Source: Niveibacterium umoris
GTDB lineage: Bacteria; Pseudomonadota; Gammaproteobacteria; Burkholderiales; Rhodocyclaceae
Assembly (NCBI RefSeq): GCF_014197015.1
Contig: NZ_JACIET010000001.1
Coordinates: forward strand, 1,674,001-1,738,000
Direction of reading: 5' to 3'
DNA: 64,000 nucleotides
Both the position numbers and the translations under genes were made by a program. Under the pieces are notes generated by a model. The model ran no database searches and was not told where the DNA came from. It saw only the letters and a list, made by a program, of their open reading frames with translations. The first letter of the stretch is position 1, and each line of letters starts with the position of its first letter. Positions 54,057 through 61,911 of this stretch are shown here, piece after piece.

Positions 54057-54862
54057 AGAAGCTTCCCGCGGGCACTACACTGCGATTCGTTCGCCGGACT
54101 TGGACCACACGTCCGACGGGCAGCCGCCCCAGACGCAGCCCGTATTGAGTCCAAGGATGCCGTCCGCCTGATGGAAGCCCAAGACCGAGCCGCGTCCGAA
54201 CACCACAGTATGCGACGCGCTGGCTCGCGAAGACACCCTGAACCAGGGCATCCCACCTTGTGGCGCCTGATCGGGCTGTCCTTTGTGCTTGAGCTGCATC
54301 GCGCCGCGCGGGCTGCGCATCTGAAGGCGGCACATCGGGTTCGCGATAACGCGCAGGCGATTGATGCCGTGCAGATCGTCTCGCCGGGTATCCGGTTTCC
54401 GACTCCACACCGCGCCAAGGAAGTCTTTCCAGCCCTGACCTTGCAGCGCTCCGTGAACCTCTCGAGCGAGGCATTGAGCCTGCGACACAGTCCAGGCCGG
54501 TAGCGGGCCGGCATACGTCAATGCATGACGACCCTCGCGTTGGAATAGCGAGCGACGACACCACTAATTGACCCACGCTTCGCACTCCTTCGCCTCCGGC
54601 ACATCGTCGAGCGTGTCGTCAGACCCTCTCGGAAGGGCGCCGCAGGCTACTCCGAGCGAGTTGAAGTCAGGTTGCCAATCACCATCACCGCGCTATCGCC
54701 AAGCGCACGTACGAAACGCAGTGCATCGGCGTTATGACGGCCCCAATTGTCCAGATCGCCGGTGAGCCAAAGCTAATCACGAGCGGGGTCGTAACCGGCC
54801 TCGTTCGTGAGGCGCTCCAGCAAGTGCGCCTGATCCTGCGCGTCTCCCGCCTATTGGAGCTA
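54057..54862 (-). pseudogene. apaH: apaH pseudogene (diadenosine tetraphosphatase), multiply broken
   Basis: Remains of symmetrical bis(5'-nucleosyl)-tetraphosphatase read on the minus strand. The C-terminal half is still one frame (54521-54075) with YAGPLPAWTVSQAQCLAREV, NRLRVIANPMCRLQ, GMPWFRVSSRAS, VVFGRGSVLGFHQADGIL and LNTGCVWGG, all in ApaH order. Upstream (about 54520-54840) the N-terminal half appears in other frames with stops: QDQAHLLERLTNEAGYDPARD, stop, LWLTGDLDNWGRHNADALRF, VRALGDSAVMVIGNLTS, stop, DDTLDDVPEAKECEAWVN, stop. The metal motifs GDxHG, GDxVxRG and GNHD are all ruined. It is a relic, probably of the ancestral gene content here. Confidence 0.85.
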
Positions 54863-54866
54863 CCCG

Positions 54867-56780
54867 CTATGCCGCTGGGAGGTTTTCGTTGTGGGACCGC
54901 GCCACTACGTTGAGTCCCGGGCGCGTCGTGGGCGTGTACTCTGGCACCCAACGCCGTAAATCTCGCCGCACCTCGGCATCGGTGGGAATACCCCGCTGAA
55001 CCATCCAGGCCACGACCTCATCAAGCCATTCGGGCACGACCTCCCTTGCACGCGCGACTCGCAGCTTGGGATGATGCGTCTCCCGGGTTTCCTCCTGGTC
55101 AGACAGCAATTCTTCAAAGAGTTTCTCTCCCGGACGCAAGCCGGTGTAGACGATACGGATCTGGTCCTCACCAAAACCGGACAGGCGGATCAGGTCTCGC
55201 GCGAGATCCGCGATTCGCACCGGCTCTCCCATGTCCATGACGAACACTTCCCCGCCGTGCCCCATCGCCGCCGCCTGCAACACAAGCTGCGCCGCCTCCG
55301 GGATCGACATGAAGTAGCGAGTAATCTCTGCATGGGTGACGGTCACCGGCCCCCCGCGAGCGATCTGTTCCCGGAACTTCGGTATGACACTGCCTGCGCT
55401 ACCGATGACATTGCCAAAGCGAACGATCTCGAAACGCGTAGACCGCGTGCCTTGCTGCATGACTTGGCAGATCATCTCTGCCATCCGTTTGCTCGCCCCC
55501 ATCACGTTCGTTGGATTTACGGCCTTGTCGGTCGACACCAAAACGAAACGCTCCACTCGATGTGCGACGCAAATGGCCGCCAGTTTGTACGTGCCAAAAG
55601 CGTTGTTGCGGATGGCCTGCCAAGCATTCCGCTCTTCCATCAGAGGCACATGCTTGTATGCCGCCGCGTGGAAAACGATCGATGGCGGATACTGTCGGAA
55701 GACCGCTTCCAGCCACATGCCGTCGCGCACATCGCCCGCAAAGGGCACGACCTCGATCTGCGGATAACGCTCACGCAACTCGTCATGGATGCGGTAGAGC
55801 GCGTACTCGGAGACTTCGAGCAACACCAGCTGAGCCGGACGAAACCGCGCAATCTGGCGGCACAGCTCGGAGCCAATCGAGCCTCCTCCGCCAGTCACCA
55901 TGACCACACGCCCCGTCAGCATGGCCCCGACCTCCGGGGTGTTGATATCAATCGGCGCTCGCCCGATCAAATCGTGCAAGTCGATATCTCGGAACTGCCC
56001 CGCCTGCACGCCGCCCCCGACGACATCCTCGATAGACGGCAACGTCATCGCGTGTACGCCGGCACGCAAACACTCGCTGGCGGCCCGTTGACGCGCCATT
56101 CGCGACATCGATGGCATCGCCACGATCGCATGTTTGGCCTTGAGCTGAAATGACCACGCGATCAGTTCGTCGATGCGACCGTAAACTTTGATTCCGGAGA
56201 TCTCGCGCCCGATCTTGTTGGGGTCGTCGTCGAGCAGGCCTACCACCCGCCAGGCTGGCGATCGTGACAACTCGGCCACCAGATTTGCACCGGCACGCCC
56301 GGCTCCGAGAATGATGACTGGCTGTCCGCGCGCGAGAAGGTCGCCATAGCGCCGGTGCTCCTTCCAGAGACGATAGGCCGCACGGCTTCCCCCCATCCAC
56401 ATTAACAAGAAGACCGGATGCAGCACGAAGATGGTCCGCGGAACCGGAGGCAGGAACCCGACAAAGACACAGGCCACGACGCTGATCAATAGCGACGAAG
56501 CCACCGCGCGCACGATCCGGACCAAGTCCGGGAGGCTCGCGAAGACCCAGATCCCGCGGTAAAGACCGAAGCTGCGGAACAGTATGGCGTGAATCGGGAG
56601 AATCAGAACGCAGGCCGACAAGCCAGTGCGCATGAACTCCGGCGGAACTGCGCCGTTAAAACGCATTCCGTAGGCGAGCACCCAAGCCAGCACCACCGCA
56701 ACAAGGTCCGCGAAGAACACTGCGACCTGCCGCCAATGCGCCGGAAACCGCTCGATGAACCGGTTGATGAAGCCCGACAT
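54867..56780 (-). CDS. Membrane-bound NDP-sugar 4,6-dehydratase (WbpM/PglF/CapD type)
   Basis: Makes a 4-keto-6-deoxy UDP-sugar precursor for surface glycans. The 637-residue protein has four N-terminal membrane helices (about 15-125) and a CoA_binding-like Rossmann domain with VIILGAGRAGANLVAEL (about 153-170). The catalytic SDR domain (about 290-600) starts MVTGGGGSIGSELCRQI, contains FHAAAYKHVPLMEE, and has the active site VLVSTDKAVNPTNVMGASKR. YTGLRPGEKLFEELL is the usual family end. It is the last gene of the long minus-strand glycan operon and abuts the apaH relic. Confidence 0.95.
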   Translation of the reverse strand: MSGFINRFIERFPAHWRQVAVFFADLVAVVLAWVLAYGMRFNGAVPPEFMRTGLSACVLILPIHAILFRSFGLYRGIWVFASLPDLVRIVRAVASSLLISVVACVFVGFLPPVPRTIFVLHPVFLLMWMGGSRAAYRLWKEHRRYGDLLARGQPVIILGAGRAGANLVAELSRSPAWRVVGLLDDDPNKIGREISGIKVYGRIDELIAWSFQLKAKHAIVAMPSMSRMARQRAASECLRAGVHAMTLPSIEDVVGGGVQAGQFRDIDLHDLIGRAPIDINTPEVGAMLTGRVVMVTGGGGSIGSELCRQIARFRPAQLVLLEVSEYALYRIHDELRERYPQIEVVPFAGDVRDGMWLEAVFRQYPPSIVFHAAAYKHVPLMEERNAWQAIRNNAFGTYKLAAICVAHRVERFVLVSTDKAVNPTNVMGASKRMAEMICQVMQQGTRSTRFEIVRFGNVIGSAGSVIPKFREQIARGGPVTVTHAEITRYFMSIPEAAQLVLQAAAMGHGGEVFVMDMGEPVRIADLARDLIRLSGFGEDQIRIVYTGLRPGEKLFEELLSDQEETRETHHPKLRVARAREVVPEWLDEVVAWMVQRGIPTDAEVRRDLRRWVPEYTPTTRPGLNVVARSHNENLPAA

Positions 56781-56881
56781 AGCATAGCCCGCCTGGGCGT
56801 TAAACCTCGAAGGCGGGATTTTACACCGCGACGATCCCGTCAGAGCAGTTCGCCCGTCACTCGCGCGCGACAGTCACAGGT

Positions 56882-57646
56882 TCAGCGCAGATGGCAGATA
56901 AATGTCGTCCGCCAACCCTCAGCGTAATCGAGCATCGACGCCGCGTCGCCCGGCCAGTCCTTGAAGTGGGCAGGCCAATCAAACTCTTCGGTGCTATAGC
57001 CAAAATGGTCGGCCATGAATGCCACCGCACCGCGCGACGGACGGCCAACGAGAGTGGAGCCGCCTCGCGTGAGGCTGTCCTCGATCGCCATCTGCTCTTC
57101 GTGAACCGGGTCCTTGATCAACTGGATCACTAGAGATGAATCTATTGGCCGCCTGGGATCAACCGAATAAGACGGGATCGGAGCCGTCGCGGTCGCAACC
57201 GGCGCAACCTCAGTATCGATGATCAGCGTGCGAGCGCCGGTGGCGGCAAGCAAGCCAACGAACTCGCAATGACGGATCGTGTGATAGAAGAAGCCCAGAC
57301 ACATAACCGTGTCGATCTCGCCGACACTTCCCTGAAGCACATCGAACACGTCACCCTGCAAGAAATCGTAGCTCCCGGCGGCGCACCCGTATCGAGCCAG
57401 GTTGGCGCGAGCGTTGTCGATCAGCGCAGATCGCGCTTCGACCCCGACGACATGGTTCGCTCCAGCCTTGAGCGCCGCAAAGGACCAGCGCCCATCGTGG
57501 CTGGCAATATCGAGAACGCGCTTGCCCGTAAACGCCTCTGGATTGGCTTCGATGATCGCGCGGTGGCGAGCGTTCAGCCGGTCGGGAAACGGACTGGTCT
57601 GACTGGTCTGAAAAAAGGCGTCGTACTGATCGAAAAATCGGTTCAT
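56882..57646 (-). CDS. Class I SAM-dependent methyltransferase in glycan locus
   Basis: Protein of 254 residues. The SAM-binding motif I is RVLDIASHDGRWSFAALKAGA (about 43-63), motif II region is VVGVEARSALIDNA, then GEIDTVMCLGFFYHTIRHCEFV. Members of this group methylate sugars or lipids in O-antigen and exopolysaccharide clusters. Start ATG 57646 (MNRFFDQYDAFFQTSQ) was chosen over the longer frame. It lies between the glycosyltransferase and dehydratase genes on the same strand, so a glycan-modifying role is inferred. Confidence 0.88.
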   Translation of the reverse strand: MNRFFDQYDAFFQTSQTSPFPDRLNARHRAIIEANPEAFTGKRVLDIASHDGRWSFAALKAGANHVVGVEARSALIDNARANLARYGCAAGSYDFLQGDVFDVLQGSVGEIDTVMCLGFFYHTIRHCEFVGLLAATGARTLIIDTEVAPVATATAPIPSYSVDPRRPIDSSLVIQLIKDPVHEEQMAIEDSLTRGGSTLVGRPSRGAVAFMADHFGYSTEEFDWPAHFKDWPGDAASMLDYAEGWRTTFICHLR

Positions 57647-57710
57647 CTGAAATCGTCCATAAACGCGCCACGACCCGGACACTGGCAGGTGCACAAGGGC
57701 AGCAGCCTTA

Positions 57711-58526
57711 TCACAGGGGCAGGCCCCACTTTTTGCGGAAACGCAGTGCGGAACGCACGAACATCCACTGATGGCGCAAACCCTTCTTCGCCGCCCCTCC
57801 TCCAGAGTGCCAGATACGGACCGAGGGGTGCCACACGATACGGCCCTGGCTGCGGAGCCTCAGACTCAGGTCGTAGTCTTCGAAGTACAGGAAGTAGCGC
57901 TCGTCAAACCCCCTGATCTCCCGCAGCGCATGCGTCCGCGCCAGCATGAAGCATCCGCTGACGAGCGGCGGATCCCAGAGCAGAGTGTCCCCAAGTACAT
58001 CCCGCATCTCGTAGTGATCAAGTGCCGGGCGGAGTCTCCGTCGAAATCGCGCCGGCACGAAGCCCCGCGCGAAGAGCACACTCCAGCGGGGCATCCGGCG
58101 ACACAGGAACAAACGCCCCGAGGTCGTCGGGCAGCGAGCGTCCGGCGATAGCATCACCACATCCGGATGGTGTCGCATGAAATCGACAGCGGCAGCCAGA
58201 GCCTGCGTGTCGACGACGACATCAGGATTGAGGATCAGGTGGAAATCGCTCTCTACCGCGTGCAGGGCCATGTTGTGGCCCGCCCCGTAGCCAACATTCC
58301 CATGCCCGGAGAGGTGCAGAACCTCGGCCGAGGGCGAGGTCTCGGCCACGATCCGGGCGCCCGCGCTCCCGTCATCATTACTGACCAGCACCAGCCGGGT
58401 CGAACAGTCCGGAATCTGCGCAGCCGACGTCAGGACGCTCGCCACCGTCTGCGCCAGCAACTGCGCGTCTGGCCGGTAAATCACGATGGAGATCGCCAAT
58501 CGCGACAGCTGTTGTCGAGCAATCAT
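57711..58526 (-). CDS. Glycosyltransferase family 2 (rhamnosyltransferase-like)
   Basis: Protein of 271 residues with a GT-A fold. It starts SRLAISIVIYRPDAQLLAQTVAS. The donor-binding region VLVSNDDGSAGA is followed by GHGNVGYGAGHNMALHA, the metal-binding HLILNPDVVV (DxD-like) and DVVMLSPDA. The family end PPLVSGCFMLARTHALREIRGFDERYFLYFEDYDLSLRLR is typical of WbbL-type rhamnosyltransferases. ATG 58526 was chosen over GTG 58544. It would add a sugar on the cytoplasmic face during repeat-unit assembly. Confidence 0.92.
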   Translation of the reverse strand: MIARQQLSRLAISIVIYRPDAQLLAQTVASVLTSAAQIPDCSTRLVLVSNDDGSAGARIVAETSPSAEVLHLSGHGNVGYGAGHNMALHAVESDFHLILNPDVVVDTQALAAAVDFMRHHPDVVMLSPDARCPTTSGRLFLCRRMPRWSVLFARGFVPARFRRRLRPALDHYEMRDVLGDTLLWDPPLVSGCFMLARTHALREIRGFDERYFLYFEDYDLSLRLRSQGRIVWHPSVRIWHSGGGAAKKGLRHQWMFVRSALRFRKKWGLPL

Positions 58527-58577
58527 TCCCGGCACTCTCGACACACGGTCATGGAGTTGTCCGCCAAGCAGCCTCGA

Positions 58578-58904
58578 TCAGGACGCAGGCCGGCGCGGAT
58601 TGGCAAGGGCAACAGCGCGCGCCAGTTCGGTGACCTCCTCTGACAGCCTGCGGATGCGCAGGTAGGCGCCCACCAGCAACAAACCGCTCACCGCGAACCA
58701 GAGGTAAAGCAACAGGTCTGCGCCCCGGCCAACCCCTGCCGAATGCGCTACGGTCGTCGCCAGCTCCGGAAACCAGACGAACACCAGCGAGCCGGATGTG
58801 CCAAGCAATACGCCGAGCGCAATCATCTTCGAACCGCGGGACAGTGCGATTGCGGCCAGCATCACGACAACAAAGAAGCCGCTCAGAAAGTACTGGATCA
58901 ACAT
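58578..58904 (-). CDS. DUF2304 small membrane protein
   Basis: Protein of 108 residues with three membrane helices (about 2-22, 28-47, 62-82) and a basic C-terminal tail. DUF2304 proteins are regularly encoded next to dolichyl-phosphate-mannose-synthase-like GT2 genes, as here: the gene starts 1 base after the GT2 stop. A helper or membrane anchor for that enzyme is the likely role, though unproven. Confidence 0.85.
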   Translation of the reverse strand: MLIQYFLSGFFVVVMLAAIALSRGSKMIALGVLLGTSGSLVFVWFPELATTVAHSAGVGRGADLLLYLWFAVSGLLLVGAYLRIRRLSEEVTELARAVALANPRRPAS

Positions 58905-58905
58905 G

Positions 58906-59586
58906 CTAGCGCCCGATTCGTCCCATCAGAAGATCGAGAACGATGTGAATGGAATTGGAGAGCTTCTGCCCCTTTGCGAGCGAATACTCGGTGTAGATGA
59001 TCTTGACCGGGACCTCCCCGACACGTAGCTGCGAACGCCCGATCATCTCGATGATCTCCGAGGCATGGGCCATCCGGTTCTGCCTGATACGCAGCTTGCG
59101 CGCCGCTTGTGCGGTGATCGCACGCAGCCCGTTGTGCGCATCCGTCAGACGAACCCCGGCAGTCGCCCAGGTAAACAACGCAGCCAACCGCAGAACCATC
59201 CGGCGAATCGGTGGAATATTCTCAGCAGAGCCGAGAAACCGGCTACCAATCGCCACATCCCACTTGTTCTGCCAGAGGCGCTCCAGCATGAGCTGGGCGT
59301 CCTCGACGCGATGCTGCCCGTCCGCGTCGAAGGTCACGACCGCATCAGCGCCGGCACGCAGCGCGAAGTCGATACCAGTCTGAAGCGCTGCGCCCTGTCC
59401 AAGGTTGATCGGATGTCTCACAACGACCGCGCCAGCGCTCGCAGCCGCCTCCGCTGTGTCGTCGCTCGAGCCATCATCGACAACGACGACATTCTGGAAG
59501 GCCGCCCGCACGGTCCTGACGACGTCAGACAGCACCGTCCCCTCGTTGTAGGCCGCAATCACAACCCACACATCACTGAAGCCCAT
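58906..59586 (-). CDS. GT2 polyprenyl-phosphate sugar synthase (DPM1-like)
   Basis: Protein of 226 residues that probably loads a sugar onto undecaprenyl phosphate for use outside the cytoplasm. Motifs are VWVVIAAYNEGTVLSDVV, VVVVDDGSSDDTAE, INLGQGAALQTGIDFAL and DAVVTFDADGQHRVED (DxD), then SRFLGSAENIPPIRR and NGLRAITAQAA. It lacks the C-terminal membrane helices of ArnC/GtrB, which the neighbouring DUF2304 protein may supply. ATG 59586 overlaps the preceding small membrane gene by 14 bases. Confidence 0.92.
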   Translation of the reverse strand: MGFSDVWVVIAAYNEGTVLSDVVRTVRAAFQNVVVVDDGSSDDTAEAAASAGAVVVRHPINLGQGAALQTGIDFALRAGADAVVTFDADGQHRVEDAQLMLERLWQNKWDVAIGSRFLGSAENIPPIRRMVLRLAALFTWATAGVRLTDAHNGLRAITAQAARKLRIRQNRMAHASEIIEMIGRSQLRVGEVPVKIIYTEYSLAKGQKLSNSIHIVLDLLMGRIGR

Positions 59587-59938
59587 TGCTTCCCCCTCCG
59601 GCAACTAGGACCGTACCCAAAGCAATCAGCCCGGAGCCGAGCGCCAGGCGCATGGTCATGACCTCGCCAAAAAACAGAACCCCGGCAGCCGTCGTCGCGA
59701 TCAGGGAAACCGCCACGAACGGGTATGCGCGAGTCAGCGGAATGAACGAGAGCAGCCACACCCAGTAGATTGTCAACGCGCCATAAAGAGCGACCGCAAG
59801 CAGGAAGCGGAAGTCGAAAAGCAGCGTTTTCAGGGAGCCAGATCCGGCCAGCGAGCCGGCCGAGAGCTTGAACAGCAACTGCCCTGCCGACATCCCCAAG
59901 GCATAGACAATCAGGAAAACGACCTCAATGGGTTTCAA
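59573..59938 (-). CDS. Small EamA/SMR-like membrane protein (possible lipid-sugar flippase)
   Basis: Protein of 121 residues with four membrane helices: IEVVFLIVYALGMSAGQLLF, FRFLLAVALYGALTIYWVWLL, AYPFVAVSLIATTAAGVLFFG and ALGSGLIALGTVLVAGG. This is the size and pattern of ArnE/ArnF and SMR transporters. TTG 59938 is taken as the start because GGAG lies 6 bases before it and the first helix would be lost with the next ATG. It overlaps the GT-C-like gene upstream and the GT2 gene downstream by 14 bases each. That coupling suggests it flips the GT2 product. Confidence 0.8.
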   Translation of the reverse strand: MKPIEVVFLIVYALGMSAGQLLFKLSAGSLAGSGSLKTLLFDFRFLLAVALYGALTIYWVWLLSFIPLTRAYPFVAVSLIATTAAGVLFFGEVMTMRLALGSGLIALGTVLVAGGGSNGLQ

Positions 59939-61331
59939 TTCCGGCTCCGGTTGAATGTTGGCGTTCCGGCCGGGAGGGAGGCAGCCCGACGCCGCAGGCC
60001 AGCAGCGCCAACACCCCCGCCCAGACGGACGCAACGGCGAAATAGATGTAGCGGAAATCGCAGGCGACGCCGATCACCAGGAAGCTGGCCACATGCGCGG
60101 ACGCAGCGAGCGCTAGCGCGATCGCAAGGGCGTTCCTGCGCCACAAGCCGGCGACAAGGACGAGCAGGAGCCCCGCCGCCCAGAGGTAGCCGTTGAACGC
60201 CGGCAAGCTCTGCTGTACGTACCGCCACAGGCTACCTGCATGCCTTGAGGGTTCGGGCAGGAAGTCATCGCCGAACCGGTAAGGCACGCCAAGCCCGGCG
60301 ACGATCGTCAGCGCCTCCGCCGCGACCCCGACGTGAGCAGGCAAGCAGGCGCCGTCACTTCGCGAACCAAGCAAGCGGCTGGCCGCTGCCAGTTTGTGAC
60401 GGCACAGGGCGGCGGGGTCGAACGTGGCAAGGTCTTGCCACAGGCGCAGGATGCCGGGATCGCCAACGCGAGCCAGCGCATCCGGGACTGACGCCAGGGT
60501 ATCCACCCGTTCCGGGGAGTACGAATGGCGAGCCAGGCCCACAAGCTGCTCCGGGTCGAGCTTGTAGTTCCGGAGAACAGGTGTCGGATCCTTTGACGTA
60601 AACCTGAGGATGCCGGCAATGTCGAACCGGGCAGCCACCACCAGGCCTTTCGGCACCGGGCTTTGCTCGACTTCGACCTGACCGACGCGGACGACCGACT
60701 GAAGCAGCGCCACGCACGCAACGGTCAGCGCCAGCATGCGGAGCGCCGACAACGCAAAGGCCCGCAGACCGGCCCAGACTACCTGCTGCCGATAGGCCGC
60801 AAGCAGGCAGACCGCGAGTGCGCCGATCGCGCCCTGCTGCCGCACCAGCGCCGCCATGCTGCACAGAAGGACGGCGAGCAGCGTTTCGACGCTCGCCCAT
60901 TTGCGGGACCGATCCGCCAGCGCCAAGGCAAGGAGCAGGAGATTCGCGCAGAAGACATCCTTCCACACGGTACCGTTGTAGACGAAGCTCACTGGATTGA
61001 GCGCGGCCGCCACCAGCAAGACTGCGATCAGCACCTTGCGGGAAGCACCGGCCCGTCCTGCCCCGGCGACCATCAGATACAGCGCCGCGAAGTAGAGCCC
61101 GGCAATCAGGCCCATGAAGGCGCCGTGCCCCCCGACCCGCGACACGAACGCAAGCAACTGTCCCATCAGCGGAGGGTTGTAGCTCACGTAGTACCCGGTC
61201 ATGCCCTCCACGAGCTGGACCACGCTGTCGACCGAGTAATGTCCTGGCCAGTTGGCCAGGACGGTCAGCCCCCAAAGCGCGGCACAGACAAGCGCCAGCG
61301 CAGGCGAGGCAAGCGCAAAGCGACGGATCAT
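59925..61331 (-). CDS. GT-C-like polytopic membrane protein
   Basis: Protein of 468 residues with about 11 membrane helices. The first periplasmic loop has SVDSVVQLVEGMTGYYVSYNPPLMGQLL, where GT-C enzymes carry an acidic catalytic residue; NGTVWKDVFCANLLLLALALAD and LVRQQGAIGAL follow. A long loop (about 230-340) precedes the final helices. This plan fits lipid-linked-sugar glycosyltransferases such as ArnT or GtrC, but no named family was recognised. It overlaps the lipoprotein stop (ATGA) and the small EamA-like gene, forming one coupled set. Confidence 0.78.
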   Translation of the reverse strand: MIRRFALASPALALVCAALWGLTVLANWPGHYSVDSVVQLVEGMTGYYVSYNPPLMGQLLAFVSRVGGHGAFMGLIAGLYFAALYLMVAGAGRAGASRKVLIAVLLVAAALNPVSFVYNGTVWKDVFCANLLLLALALADRSRKWASVETLLAVLLCSMAALVRQQGAIGALAVCLLAAYRQQVVWAGLRAFALSALRMLALTVACVALLQSVVRVGQVEVEQSPVPKGLVVAARFDIAGILRFTSKDPTPVLRNYKLDPEQLVGLARHSYSPERVDTLASVPDALARVGDPGILRLWQDLATFDPAALCRHKLAAASRLLGSRSDGACLPAHVGVAAEALTIVAGLGVPYRFGDDFLPEPSRHAGSLWRYVQQSLPAFNGYLWAAGLLLVLVAGLWRRNALAIALALAASAHVASFLVIGVACDFRYIYFAVASVWAGVLALLACGVGLPPSRPERQHSTGAGIETH

Positions 61332-61882
61332 CGAACGACAACCTTCTTGGTCACACCGCATTCGAACTGGCCACCGGAGCCGCGCAGGACGACTTTGAGC
61401 GTGTATTCGCCCGGGTCAACGCCCTGTGCCGACGCAGTGGCCGCAAAACCCGCGTTCTCGAGAGCCGGCACCTTGAAGTAGTCCGCCACATCCTTGCGTC
61501 GATCTGCCCGGGTGACAAGCTCGTATGTCTTCGCGCCGGCCAGAACAAGCCTGATGTCGGAAGCAAGCACGCCCCCCTCGACCGCAACCGCCGCCCAACC
61601 CGTGTAGAGCTTGGCCAAGTCTCGCGTGACCTCGATCGTCTCATTGTCGCGACTGACTCCGGCGATGAGATCGAAGTTGCAGGCGCCACCTGTCGCCAAC
61701 TGCGCGGGCCCCTCAACCAGAGTAAATGCCACCGGGCCGGGCTGATCCTTGGCCGCGGGCTCCGCGGCCCCACCGGGGGCCACAAGCCCGGGTTCAATCC
61801 GCTGCGGCTCGGACGGACGCTGGCCGCAGGCCATCAGCGCAAGGGGCAGCAACACCGCTGCAATCGACGAAACGCTCTTCAT
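61328..61882 (-). CDS. Predicted lipoprotein of unknown function
   Basis: Protein of 184 residues with a lipoprotein signal: SSIAAVLLPLALMACGQR, lipobox LMAC with Cys near residue 19. After a proline/alanine-rich linker (20-50) comes a beta-rich domain with ACNFDLIAGVSRDNETIEV, GWAAVAVEGGVLASDIRLVL, GEYTLKVVLRGSGGQFECGV and two further cysteines (in GACNF and FECGV) that could form a disulfide. GAGAGGAG lies upstream of ATG 61882. It overlaps the GT-C-like gene start, so it probably assists periplasmic glycan transfer or is its target; this is inferred. Confidence 0.8.
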   Translation of the reverse strand: MKSVSSIAAVLLPLALMACGQRPSEPQRIEPGLVAPGGAAEPAAKDQPGPVAFTLVEGPAQLATGGACNFDLIAGVSRDNETIEVTRDLAKLYTGWAAVAVEGGVLASDIRLVLAGAKTYELVTRADRRKDVADYFKVPALENAGFAATASAQGVDPGEYTLKVVLRGSGGQFECGVTKKVVVR

Positions 61883-61911
61883 GCCCGAAAACTCCTCTCG
61901 CAAAGACAAAT

